DNA of 64,000 nt from Lycocorax pyrrhopterus obiensis (GCA_014706295.1 JACSVZ010000009.1:36212768-36276767); one strand, 5' to 3'; positions 23,488-35,372 are shown, counted from the stretch's first letter. The notes: generated by a model not told the origin, from the sequence alone. Made by a program: numbers and translations.

Positions 23488-26400
23488 CGAGCGTTCAGTG
23501 ACTGCAGTGGTGGAGGGTGCTGGAGATGAGCGCAGCGCGCTTTCCTCTCCAATAAGCCTGAAACACTCCAGCTGAAATTCTGAAGCAGAGTTGGCTTTCT
23601 AGCTTGTATTGAGAAGCCCTAAAATTATTGCATACAGAGTGTTTCTAATACATAGTGCAAGAAATATTCAGCTGGGAGCACAGATTATTTGTAGCATCTC
23701 AAGAATGTGACTTTCCAGGTGTAGGAACTGGCATTTCAGAGTTTTTTTCTTTTTGGACAAAAGGGTGTTTCATCAAACTTTCTGCTTTTCAAAATTCTAT
23801 GATCTAAGTCCTTTACATTACATGTTTTCCCACATGGCAGTGATTCTATTGCCTTTCTCAAGCTGCTATGGAAAAACTTGAGGGAAAAATATAAATAAAA
23901 TATGCCCAAGCATGCAAGTCAATGATCTGTGTGTTAAGCCTATTGGCACATACAGGACAATTTTATTGCATGACCTACTGGTTAAAAACATCAAAAATAT
24001 AAGTCAAGTCATTTGAAGAACTGCTGTTTAGTGAGTTAGAATGAATGAAGTCTTTATTGAGTACATGCTTCCAGATTCATCACTGGTTCTGTTCTAGTTA
24101 TGCCCTGTCCTAGTCTTAACTGCCCCAGGCAGTCTTTTTGAGGCCACTTGACCTGCCAGTCATATTTCAGAAACTACTGATATGGTTCCTGATTTAGTTT
24201 AGATTCCAAACTGGCTAGCTGCTGGATTACAGACTAATGACCCATCAGATGCTGAAGGCAAAGGCTTAAAGTGCTCTAGTGAATTAAGCCTCAACATTGT
24301 CTGAAGGGAAGAATTTATTATGTCATTAAACTTGATTCAATAAGTTTCATTTCTTTAGATGCATTGCACTAAGCAAGAAGTCAGGAATTAGTGGGAGGGA
24401 GAGATACCATTTTGATTCTCTTCAGGTAAAGCGCTGATATTCAAGTAGAGAAGCAAGGGATGCCATTTCATAGAATTTTGGCTGTATTGCTGAAAACAAT
24501 AGGTTGAGAAAACTCTTCATAGCTGATTAACTAACCATGGACTCCTCAAACTGGGTTCACTTGAATATATGCTTCACTTGGTAAATACATAGCAAAGTGA
24601 GGCTTGCCTGATTTGATGAGACCCTTGGTGAGGTTTCAGGGGCTTTCCATCAAATATCAAAGCCTCAGTGGTGTAAAGATATTAGTAGCAAGTTATAGAT
24701 GGCACTGGGATTTAATGCAAAACTTAATACGAGCACGTAATGTGATGAGTCAAACGGGGATTGCAGCCTGCCTCGGAAGACTATAACAGTTATCTGGAGG
24801 AAAAAGCCTGCATAATGCAGAGATCACTTTAAAACATAAAAAAACAAATTAAAAAAAAATAAACATTTGGTGTTTTATCTATCTGCATATGTCTCCTGGT
24901 TGTGTTACAGCAACAGAAAAAAAAAGTGTTTATAAATAATAACAAAGATTCTTCAGGAAAATGTTAGGATTTCTGCCTGTAGCTTTTGTCACTCATCTCT
25001 CCCAGTATCTGATGGAGTTCGAGTCCTTTAAGATGTTTTTATGTTGTAGAGGTGGACACACAATCGGGAGAGAAGTAAAAGGCTAGAAAATGTGATTTTA
25101 CTGGCATTCTTTTGTATCAGGCAGTAAGATGGAAAGAGTGTACGTTTTTGAGTTTTAAAATTAATTTAAATGTGGTTAGATTATCATTTTAATAAATTAT
25201 GCACCTTATTACAAATGTTAAGTTGCACTGAAATATTTGGAACCGTATATATTTATATGACAGCAGGCCTGGGATTAGGATTTTTTTTTTTATTAGGTGA
25301 TTTTAATCATGTTAATACAATTCATAATCAAAGGGAGTATTTAATATTCTGGTCTTAAAATTAAAATTGACCTAATGGGCTGATTGTCTCTTTCTTTAAT
25401 GGAGACTATTCTTTCCCTAAAATGCAATAGCTTTTCCTTGGGAGTTAAAGAAGTGGTAAAGGTCACTCTGATTTATGTTCGTACACAGCTCTACTTTTTT
25501 TCTTTTCTCTAACACAGTGGAAAGGCAAAATTCACTGCTGTGTTAAAACTACTTTCCACTGTGATCTGAATGATTAAATCCTGCAGATATGAGTGTATAT
25601 ACACACACTTATGAATTCATATTTATCTTTAGGCTTCTAATGAAAGACATATATAATTTAACTGACCACTGCAAGATCTTAATCTATAGGATGGGCTTCT
25701 GAAGAACTAAAGCTGGGAAGTTCATGCAATTCCAGGAGATTCAGCGAAATGTCCAAAGTGTTTTCCACCTTCCCCTGCTGTTAGAACATTCTTAATTAGG
25801 GTGATAGTACTAAGTAGGTGGCCCATGAGTTCTCAGAGCAGTATGAAACTCAGCTTTACCTGGTTTATGGTGGGTTTTGGTTTTGTGCTGGTTTTGTACG
25901 TGTGTTTTGGGCAAAAAGTTCTGCTTGGAATCAAGGAAAAGGATGTTTCTAGCACATACCAGCCCAGCACACATCAGCACAAAAACTTTAAATGCTTAAA
26001 CCTTTGTGTTGGGACTGGAATGGGCACCTCAACTGCCTAAAGGTAGTAAAAAAGTTTTCAAGGGCTTTGCTTAGTGATTGTAAAACAAATGTTGGAGTCT
26101 TGGAAGCTGCTGTGTAGTAGGGTCGGAGTGAGCTTTTCTACCATCCCTTGTGGCGGCATTTTTGTTCTGAGCCCAAAGTGATGTCACCTGCAGTGCTCTG
26201 CGTGGGCATCCTCAGCCTTGGTCCTCTTGTCCTTCTCCACTGAAAATGTCAGGAAGATCTCAACTGGCAGTTTGTAGATTAAACAGATTTGAGTATTGTG
26301 CTGAAAAGGCGAAATATGCTGGTTAAATGTGAAAGGGTGTATATTTATCTTCAGGCATCAGCTGTGGCATCTTGTGCTGGTTGTACGAAAATGTTACCCC

Positions 26401-27619
26401 CAGCTGGTGCAGTAGGACCCTGTTTCTCAGCATACTCTCCCCATTCTGCTGCTCCTGGCCCAGTATGGGTAAAAACAGCTTGCTGGAGTTTGAATCACAG
26501 AAATTTCAAATTTATGGGACCTCCAAGATACCCATGGTGTGTCTCTTTGTAAGTAGTTCCCCCCACGAAGGAGGGGAGGAGAGGGATGAGGAATGAAAGA
26601 GGGGAATGTGGAGCCACAGGTGGCCTCAGCATGTCCTCCTTCTCCTTTTGTGAGCCAAAACTCTTGAGCAGCCCTATAGCTTCTTTGGGGAAGGCCATAA
26701 AAGCACTGGAAACTGCCCCTCTCACCCCCAGAAATCTCTGTATCTGAAAACACCCATTTCCCTTTTTTTGGCATTGATTGTGGATATAAAAATGGGGACC
26801 TGGATCCAAGGGGATCAAACTCCACGTCTGATGAATGGCTCCACATAGCCTCAGCACAATCTCTGTCGGTTTTCCCAAACTGCATAACAGGGATAATATT
26901 TAACCAGCCCCTGGGGGTGGTTATTGCCTCTGTAGAACCATGTTTTATTATCCACCCCCGTGTCTGTTCTGGCTGACCTGGGCAATGTGTCCTTGCCTGC
27001 TGTGTTTTGTGGCCAGAAAGTATTGTCAGGTGGCTTCCTCCATGGCAGGGATGTGGGACAGACTTGGAAGCTGGGCTAGTAGAGTATTAGCAAACAAGAT
27101 GTGCAGCAAGAGGGGTTTTACACCAGGTTTTGGGTTCATGTGCACCTTTACTAATCTTTCATGGGGCATAGGTGCAGTCTGAGGCTGCTGGAAAAATAAC
27201 AACCCAAAATACCAGATTTTTCTATGACTAGTAAATGGGTGGAAAAAGAGAGCAGGGCAACACTGCCTGAAGGCCACCTCAAAGTCTTCTTCCTGTCTTC
27301 TAAACCTACCCCATTTCAAACTGCATTTGGAAATTTTAAACCAAACTTGAAATTTTTCACAACATTACGGATACTCTTTCATTTCTCTTCTTTGACTGCT
27401 AAACATGTGTCCTGCAAAAGAAATACACTGAAGGGGAAGGAGAAAATTTCTTTGCAGTTTAATGCTGTCATCACTCCGTAGCTCAGACTCTGTTGTGCTA
27501 TGAAAACACAGAGTATAAAGATTTCTGCTAACGAATGTGAATTTGACTTCTGCATGCAAGTGGTGTTGTTCTTCATGGCGTTTCTTCAGCCTGTTCTGAA
27601 GACACTATTCCAAAAATAA
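23488..27619. other. Unique AT-rich non-coding DNA
   Basis: No supported gene. Around 24.3-25.7 kb the sequence is strongly AT-rich with many ATTA cores and low-complexity A runs. A GTTCGAGTCC box at about 25018-25027 resembles a tRNA B box, but the neighbouring bases do not form a T stem, so no tRNA is called. The stretch 26.4-26.9 kb gives overlapping frames on the minus strand (152 and 127 codons) with no domain. Confidence 0.55.
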
Positions 27620-27735
27620 CTTCAGGTTTGGAGTGCTTTGAAAATGATAGCTTTCAGGAAAGGAGATGAGAATCAAGTTCACCCATTTTACAGAAGGTGA
27701 AATTGAGACATGAGAAGCCACAGCTGGCCAAATTT
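27620..27735 (-). mobile_element. MIR- or L2-like retroposon tail, ancient
   Basis: The core CCCATTTTACAGAAGGTGAA followed by ATTGAGACATGAGAAG matches the well-known CCCATTTTACAGATGAGGAA / ACTGAGGC block shared by MIR SINEs and L2-related LINE tails. It is read here from the minus strand. An upstream GTGCTTTGAAAATGATAGC also fits the tail of such elements. The boundaries are guesses, and which of the two families it belongs to cannot be decided by eye. Confidence 0.5.
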
Positions 27736-30360
27736 TTTTTATATGTATTTTCTGATAACAGAAAAGGGTGTACATTTCGGAATTAAACTTTTGCTCTGTT
27801 TGTATAGGAGAAAATATGGATTTACTTGGTCTCCTGCTTAAAATAGGTTCCCCTTTTTTTTTTTTGGTGTGGAACTGCTTCAAATTTGTAAATTTATATT
27901 TTTTATATATATGATGTGGATGTGTACTTGGCACTTGTTTAGTAAAGTGTGTGTGTGTAGTATTTTCTATGGTTTACTGCAGCCCTTAGTTCATTTTTCT
28001 GATTTTTTTTTTTTTAATGTCTTCAGATACCCAATTAAAATTCATGTAGCTTTTCCAACTTGAACTGTTGGCTTAAAGGAAAAGAGGCAGGAAAAACCCC
28101 ACCAAAACATTACTCTGTGTCAGGTGGGTTTCCTTTCCCAGCTGTAGTTTATAGGATTACCATCGGATCTTAGCACTGGGAGGAAAGTTAACCACAAAGA
28201 CAACAAGCTACAGTGACACAACGTGTTGTTCCTTTTTTGCAGTGGATGACTTTAATTTCCAAAAGGGAGTCTCAGTTACCTATTTCAGAACGCTTCACTT
28301 GGCCCCAGGTATTTCAGGTAGATTAATAGCCTGATGTAACGTGCCCAGTGTGAAATCAGTGATGCGGTGGTGTTACCTTGGGTGCCGTAGGTACAAGGTA
28401 CAAACTTCATATTCCTGTTTTTCTCTTGTGTGCATTCCATCTTCCACCTTTTGGTAAATTTTAAACACACATTGCAGCTTGAGCAAGGTTATCATTGGGT
28501 TTGCTTGCAAAAATTAGTGCAAACCAGTCACTGAAGGGGGGAACAGGTCATTTTGAAGACTAGGCAGAAGCATCAAGGAGCTCTTGACTGTTTCAAGAAT
28601 TTTTCTTCTGATTTCTTTTAGTAAAATATCCATTAATCAGACACAAAGCCAGAGTATGACATGTATTTTGTTTCTCTGCCCATTAATCTTAAATATTTTT
28701 GCCATTCCCGTTGCCTTTGTTTGCTCCCTGGCATGTGCTCCCCTGCCAATGGCAATGGAGAAAGGCATCTGACTGGTGGATAATGCCATGAGGATGTTTT
28801 GCTCACGGAAAAGGAGTGTCTGGAAGTTTCTAGATATGGCCTTCCAACCACGGGCTGGCTTGGTGCACAGTATAGATGTAAGACTATGAAATTCGAACCT
28901 GAGAGTGTGTTTGGATCCGAGCCTGTGTGACACATTCCCAGGGGATGTTGTGGCCTGAGGGTGTTGCTCTCAGAGAGCCCTGTGAGGTGGTAAAGGTGGC
29001 TTCACCTTATAGGGAAAGTAAGGGGTGGAGAGACTCACATTTTTATGTGGGCTTGGGTAGATAAGTGGTTTCACAACTTTAGGTTGGCAACCAAAACCCT
29101 TGCATAAAGTCTGTCCCTCTGCAGGACCTGAGTGACTTCAGCTGGCACATAGAATTGCAAACAGAGGGGTCAGTTTGTCCGACCCGGGGCTGGCCAGTTC
29201 ACTTTCTCTGGCTGTCCCCTCTCTCTCCCCCTTGCCCCTCTGGGCAGCAGCTCAGCACTGGAAATCACTTTAGAAAGTAACACTCCTAGAAGGATATTTC
29301 CATTTAAGTTCATGAGATCAAATGCTGGTTTTGATTACAAAAGAGCAAACCTATTGCCCTCCACAGGGATGTGTTGATGTAATACAGCCATAAAAGAGCA
29401 CAATTTGTTTAGCCTAGCAACAATGAAGACTAAGAGGGGTCATGATTGCTCTGTGCTTCAAAAAAAAAAGGGGGATGTAAACACCAAGAAGGGTTGAGTG
29501 GTCTCAGTTAAGTGACAGTTTTGGCATGAGAACAAACGAATATTCAAGAGCCATAAATAAAATCAGCTGCAGATTAAGAGTCCTTGAACTATCTAAATTC
29601 CAGAAAAAACTTCCCATGGAAGTTATGGGGTTAACAAAGTTAACTGGTTTTAAGATGAAGTTGAGTAGTTTATGAACAGCATTATATGATGAGCTTTCCT
29701 GGGGTAGCAAGGGACAGGGCTCTAACTCAGAACTGAGCAAGATTTCCTGTGTTTCTATAAGCAAAATTTAGCCAATCTGGCCTGCAGGGCTTCCACTTCA
29801 GAGGATATGTTTATGTGAGCCCTTTTTGCTGAGCATGACTGAGGATGTCCAAGCTGCAGTTCCCAAATAAGGTGGTGGATTTGCTTTCTTCAAAGCCTGT
29901 CATCCTTCTTGGATGTAGGTGTGTTGTATTTGATGAACTGAAATAATTTGAGCTTTGTCTCTCTCTCATCAGAGCCAGATGGGTTATCCTGGTATCTCCC
30001 TTTGGCAGGGCTGCCAGGCTCTGGCTGAGGTTAGGAAGCCACTGCTCTCTGCGTGTGGTGGGGGTGACCCCCAGGTTCCTCCGTGTGGGGCTGGGGCACC
30101 GTGTCCACATTTGTGCCCTGTTGGGGACCTGGGAATAGATTACAGACAGTTTCAACTTTAAATTTCTTTGCTCTCTTGGAGGTGAAATATAATCCTTGCC
30201 CTCGCTCTAACACATCCTTTGTGGTTTAATTTAAATGGTGATTTTTACGGTGACATGTGATGTTCATCTGCTAACCTTTTCCCCAATATGTTCAATTTAA
30301 AGAAGTATCAAATCTCGGAATGCTCCTCTATCTATAGACACAGAAGCGTGCTATGAGGTA
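27736..30360. other. Unique non-coding DNA
   Basis: No supported gene. It contains a T-run at 27850-27865, another at about 28002-28016, and GC-richer unique sequence at 28.9-30.1 kb. Overlapping short frames occur on both strands and none has a domain. Confidence 0.6.
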
Positions 30361-30414
30361 GTTTACCTACTTAGGTTGGTACCTAAGAGCTTGTAAACAA
30401 ATTCATAAATTTGT
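30361..30414. repeat. Two abutting perfect hairpins
   Basis: The first is nested. GTTTAC (30361-30366) pairs with GTAAAC (30393-30398), and inside it CTTAGGT (30370-30376) pairs with ACCTAAG (30381-30387) around a TGGT loop. The second, ACAAATT (30397-30403) with AATTTGT (30408-30414) around CATA, overlaps the last two bases of the first. Two exact dyads side by side are unlikely to be ordinary background. They may form alternative folds in RNA or mark paired factor sites (GTAAACA is a forkhead-type core). Confidence 0.8.
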
Positions 30415-32652
30415 CATGATGATTATAGTGTTGGCAAACACAATGGTTGATCATGTTATAAATGTTTATCAACACCCGCACTCACCCACCTGCTAAGAGG
30501 TGCTACGCTTTAATGAAATTGTTTGAATATCAAGGCTGGTTGCTAAGATACAATGTTCTTGTTACCAGGGATGTGATGCTTACAGATTTCTGTTATCAAA
30601 TAATGATTAGAGATGTGCTAACCTCAAGGTGCTCGGTGCAGTGGAAGGCTTACTGAGCCACAAATTAGTAAACTGTCTGCCTGAGCAGACACTTACAGAA
30701 GGAGCACATGTGCATCAAACTTACCGAGCTGACATTTTTAAAGAAGACAAGATCTGGCAGTGTAAATGTTCCTATAGATGATGAAAGACTGTCATAGGAA
30801 ATGTTTACATGATCTGTTGCCTAGCACAATGTCTTCGTGCCATTTTCCCTCCCGACACAGAATAGTGTTGAAATCACCAAGTCAAATAACTGCCTTCCTC
30901 TTGCTCGCTAAAATGTCTCTTGCCACTCACCTCTTGAAATTACGCATTCACAAATGCTGATTTCTATTTTCTAAGGGCCACACAAAGATGGAAACAAAGA
31001 AGTGCAAGAAAATGGCCAGCACGTGGGTCTGCTGGATAAAAGATGGCATTTTTGGGAACTGCAGTGGATCCAAGGTTGAAAGTTTTGCTGTTGTCAAAAC
31101 CACAGCTAGATGTTAAAGAAGACAAACATCAAATATTGATGATGTTTTCTTTTTAATGTAGGTGCTCTGAGGGCTCTGATTTGCTAATGCACTTTGTAAT
31201 AAGGTATAAATATTGTACTTCGTTTTATTCTTTTACCAAGTGCTTTTCAGTGTTATTAATCATCAAAGAAAATAATCAACAGCACAATATAGGTGATCAA
31301 AAGGATTTTGCTCACATTGCTGCAGTGCTAAGTAACCTTTAAGTGTAATTGTTGATCTCATTATTGAATTAGGGTTCAAGGTGTGTTTGCAGTCTCTTCA
31401 TTAGCATGAATTTGAGTTTAAAGCCAGTTCAGCTGAAATTATCTCAATTGTAAGCAGAGTTCATGCTTGCCTGTGAGACTCACTGTATTTTTACATCAGC
31501 AGTAATTGTTTGTTTCAGTGTAAAGGGATGTTATTTTCCTGCTCCTGTAAGAATCCTTTTTGTAGCTACTCACAAGACACTCCTATTGCTATAAGTAAAA
31601 ATCTGTTGGCAATTAAATCCAATTCAGCGCAGTTCTAGCAGATAAGTAGACAATTTTAAAAATACAGAATTGCAAAATAAAAAAAAATCAGCAGTAACTT
31701 ACTACGGTTATAATTCGTGATATTAAGCTTCACCCTTTGGATGTAAAATTCCTACCTTATAAAATGATACAAGACTGCATCCTACAACAGGCTCTTAACA
31801 TAACCCATGTTCTACCTACGCTGTGTGGGCTGTTCAGACAAATAATCGCCTTCAGCAGATGCCTTTGTCATAATGAGTGTGATAGTTTAATATTTATGGA
31901 AGAACTGCTGATTTTCAATGCCTGCTTTAAAACCCCAAGAATAATTTTTCCAGCTCTAAGGGCTGCATGGAGATGAAATGTTGCGCAGAGTGAATGGGAT
32001 ATAGGAACCTCTCTATGCCACTTCCCAGTGATGGGAGTGGGTCTCCTGCAGGGGATAACCTGCACTGAGGTTCTCTCTCCTCCTGCCTCCCCAGTTTTAC
32101 GTAGGGACCAGCAGGGGGGCTGGTAAAAGAGGCTGGTGGCCCCAATTAGGTAAAGTTGGTGAAGTGATGCAGAGTTACTAGTTTCTGTTGCTTAAGCTGA
32201 CGTGGGAGAACCTGAAATCTGGCCTCTATGGGAATGGATTTGCACTGTGGCTTGTGTTCACCTCCTGGGACAGATGATCCCGTTTGCCTGCTCTCCCACC
32301 TGTTCCTCTGTTGGTTTTCACTGAGCTTTGGACCTGCATTGGATTTTATGGCTCTGCTATAATATTTCTGACATTTTTACTTTTGTTGTAGCATATATCA
32401 GCTATGAAAATATTCTATAAAACTAAGTCCTAAACCTTCCCTTCCTTTCACCACTTGTTATCAGCAGGCTGGGGACTGTAGCTGTGGCCAGCATGGAAAT
32501 GGAGATGTAGTGAAATGCCTTGAAATAACGCCAAACCACAGATGCTCACCTGGCCCTTTATGAAAATATAGACACTTTATCTGCTGCAGCTGCCTGTGAG
32601 GTGGGAGAAAAGTTGGCTTTTTTTCTGCCTTTTCTTTTTTCCTTAGGTTTGT
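30415..32652. other. Unique non-coding DNA, enhancer-like composition
   Basis: No supported gene. Between about 31130 and 31500 the sequence is dense in TTAAT, ATCA and TAAT cores with few CpGs, the texture of conserved developmental enhancers. This is only an impression without an alignment. An 8-bp inverted repeat (AAACATCA/TGATGTTT) lies at 31124-31147. A CTCF-like core, CCAGCAGGGGGGCTGG, lies at about 32108-32123. Confidence 0.5.
31124..31147. repeat. 8-bp inverted repeat
   Basis: AAACATCA (31124-31131) and TGATGTTT (31140-31147) are exact reverse complements around AATATTGA. The arms extend imperfectly outward (AAGAC before, TTCTTT after). Confidence 0.85.
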
Positions 32653-32762
32653 TGTAATGAATGATTTACATGGCATTAGATTATGTTGGGATATACTGTG
32701 TCAGGTGGCATGACCTGATATAACCCAACTTAATGCAACACATATGTTTAGATTGTATTACA
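32653..32762. repeat. 110-bp imperfect hairpin, foldback or precursor-like
   Basis: Paired blocks, from the centre outward: TCAGGT (32701-32706) with ACCTGA (32713-32718); TATA (32692-32695) with TATA (32719-32722); GTTGGG (32685-32690) with CCCAAC (32724-32729); GCATTA (32673-32678) with TAATGC (32731-32736); TGTAAT (32653-32658) with ATTACA (32757-32762). The blocks are separated by a 5-nt bulge, a 1x1 mismatch and larger asymmetric gaps. It may be a decayed MITE-type foldback element or a transcribed stem-loop. No known microRNA sequence was recognised in either arm. Confidence 0.7.
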
Positions 32763-33236
32763 TGTGAAGAAAAATGCCCTGAGAAGCTGTCAGGAGCAGG
32801 TGATTCCTGCAAATGGAAAATATTTGCACAGTGATATTTTATACGAGTCAAAATTGAAAGGTGTGTAATACTTCAGCATGGATTTAGGGGCCTTAGACCC
32901 TCTGACTTTGCTGGGACTAAAACTTTTTTATATGCCACTGTTCCCTTTGGAAATATGATTTAACAGCTGAAGTTGAGATGGAAATTTTGCAAAAACCTTG
33001 CTTTCGTTAGAGCTGATGGAGTTGCAGTTGTGTGAGAGGCTGCAAGTGAGATCCAAATCAACTGACTCGCAGCTAGCAATAAAGCAGGATGTAAGGAATT
33101 CACACAGAGCAAGTCTGGATTATTATTTTCCTTTTAAAATATTGCGTGCTTGATCGCTTCCCCTTTTGGAAATCAACTTGATAGGAATGTGGGCCGAAGT
33201 GCAAGGTTTACATTTCACTCCGACATGACTATGTCA
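32763..33236. other. Unique spacer
   Basis: About 470 bp between the 110-bp hairpin and the old palindromic repeat. No gene or named repeat seen. Confidence 0.55.
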
Positions 33237-33445
33237 AGGTACCCAGCTCTAAATTTGGAGGCTCATATGGATTTTTTTTCTTTTCTTTTTTTTTTTTTTC
33301 TTTTTTTATTTGGTGTCAGAAATAGGAGCCTAAATTTAGGCTGCGAAGTTCATTTAAGAGTCTAAATATAAGTGTTCTGCTTTTCAAAAGTGCTGAGCAC
33401 CCTGCAGCTCCCGCAGACTCCATTGAGACTCTGCCTCGGTGTGGG
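33237..33445. repeat. Old palindromic amniote repeat with pyrimidine insertion
   Basis: After an initial GTACCCAGCTCTAAATTTGG come GGAGCCTAAATTTAGGCTGC, TCTAAATATAAGTG, TTTTCAAAAGTGCTGAGCAC, CCTGCAGCTCCC and ACTCCATTGAGACTCTG. I recognise the order 'GGAGCCTAAAT - CTAAATAAGTG - TTTTCAGAAGTGCTGAGCAC - CAACTCCCATTGA' from a repeat that is abundant in turtles and present in birds. Its full form is palindromic around CCATTGACTTCAATGG. A T-rich tract at 33272-33308 interrupts the left part. The family name is uncertain. Confidence 0.65.
33272..33308. repeat. T-rich tract
   Basis: Almost pure T with three single C interruptions, lying within the old repeat. It may be expanded simple sequence. Confidence 0.85.
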
Positions 33446-35372
33446 ATGCTGCTCCCAAATGCACCCCACGCCAGGGGGAGGCTCCTGGGTGTGTGCATCC
33501 TATGTTTGCACAGCACAAAATCCGGCAGTGCCTGGGCCTCAAAAGTCAGAAAAAAGCCTGTGTGACCTTAATTGTACGCACATGTAGTGGCCTTCTCTGT
33601 GTACACGTTATGACAGGGTTTGATCACGTCCTCTGCCGCGCTCGCCGGGGTAAATGTTTGGGAGCGAGACGCGAGCGAGGCAGGGGTTACAGCCAGACAG
33701 ATGTTCCTGCAAGGACGGAGAAACAAAAAGTCTGTGGTTTGAGAAGCCAAACATTGACACTCTGAGCTTGTTCATGTGGGCTTTTCTGTGGACTAGCTGA
33801 GTTTAAAACCAAAGCATTATCACACTTCCCTTGCAGGATTTTTTTTTACCTGTAGCCTGGTTGCTGTTGCATCAATGTTGGGGATAGATTCCACTCTGCT
33901 TCTCCTCTACCCAGAGCCTTCTCCATACTGTCTGGTACCCAGCATTTCACCTTGTCTTGATCAGATTTTCTTCTCCTACCTTTTATCCTGTTTTAGCAGA
34001 TTCATAGTTTCCTTTTACCCAGATTTCCCCTTAACCCCACTTTTATTTAATTTCTGTCTGAAATGCATGGACTGTTGAAATTTGTGTTTGCTCTGGGTTC
34101 GCAGCCCTAAATCTGGGAGCAGCATTTGCAGGTGATAAATTCTTTTGCTCCTGTAGCCCTAAGCTCAGCACAAAACTCTCCCCTGCTGTGTAAATGGCTT
34201 TAGAAAACCCTGAGTAGGGATCGGTTTGGCTTGTGAGAAAATACATTTCAACTTTGAGAAGTTTAAAAAAAAAAAAATTAAAAATCTGTCATGAGCTTGA
34301 TGTAAATAAGAACAACCTGGGATATAAATAAGAACAACCTGGCCAAAGGCAAATGGGTGATCCTGGACAAGAGCTACCCCTGTTTCTGCTGAATCCCAAG
34401 TTCCTACTTGGAACAGTGGTAGGATCTTTGGCAAGAATAAGCCTTACTGTTATTCTGGGCAAGGCAATGCATTTCCTCTCCCCAGTCCTCATCAAAGAAA
34501 TGCCTCAACTTTTTTGAGCTGAAGTGTCTCCAAAGCATCTGTCTCTCAAACAGATACCTGGCATAGCACTGCCAGCTCAAACAGTTAAAATTGGCTAGAC
34601 AAAAAGTGACTGAAATCCGTGTCTATTAGTAAGAGGAGTTTTCAGGCAAACGATTATATGTGTTGCTGCCGCTGCCAATAACGCTGATATTTATTTTTGT
34701 ATTATGCACAAACCTTTAAACAGGATCATCCTCGTTACAACACATCATCAGGGGCTACTCTGCACTGAGCATATGGCAGGGCTGGAGCTTGGAGAAGTGG
34801 GTAGTAGCTGGTAAACGCTGACAGCTGAGAACAGACCATTGTCACTACTCTGAGCGTGTTTGCAGTCAGGGTGCAGAGGCAGCAGTTACCTGCTTTTGAG
34901 GGCTCCAGCTTCTGCAGAAAAGATGGGAGCAGATGTCAGGAGCATCGGATTTGGATCCGATAAGGACTTGGATCAAAATATCAAACAAAAATATTTTAGG
35001 GAAAGTTTCTGGGAGGAAGTGAGCTATATGGGGAGCATGGCTTGCCAGGCTTTTTAAAAATAAAACGTTCTCACTCTGTGTTTAGCTCTCCCACAGTTTG
35101 AAACACTTGCGGTGATCGAGCCTAGCAGCCCTTGTCAGTCTACAGTACATCATCCCCCTTCGGTTGGCTGGGAACATCTCTCCTGTAAGGGCAAAATAAA
35201 GCTGCTCATTTTGCACACATGCTTTTAAAACTATAGGCAAGGAATACCTAAATATAAAGCAAGGGCACCTTGGACTGAATGCTTTCTGACTGGGGCTGTT
35301 ATCGCCCTTGCCCCTTGCAGTCGCACATCTGCTTCTCCTGCCTTTCCTTACACGCACCTGTAGCTTGCTGGC
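33446..35372. other. Non-coding DNA with an orphan CpG cluster
   Basis: No supported gene. About eight CpGs fall within 33635-33680 (CCGCGCTCGCCGGGG and GAGCGAGACGCGAGCGAGG), in a CpG-poor background. A 22-bp duplication lies at 34303-34342. Everything else is unique. Confidence 0.55.
34303..34342. repeat. 22-bp tandem duplication
   Basis: TAAATAAGAACAACCTGG occurs exactly at 34303-34320 and again at 34325-34342. This is a perfect 18-bp match with a 22-bp period, so the duplication is recent. Confidence 0.95.

Noticed and set aside
25010..25035. tRNA-like B box GTTCGAGTCC
   Set aside because: The bases around the loop do not pair as a T stem, and no anticodon or acceptor arms were found.
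26427..26885. 152- and 127-codon minus-strand frames
   Set aside because: Two phases open over the same region and neither carries a domain. Best explained by chance in stop-poor sequence.
30360..30376. TGAGGTAG at about 30354-30361, like a let-7 seed
   Set aside because: The sequence after the seed does not match let-7 and the hairpin here is far too short for a precursor.
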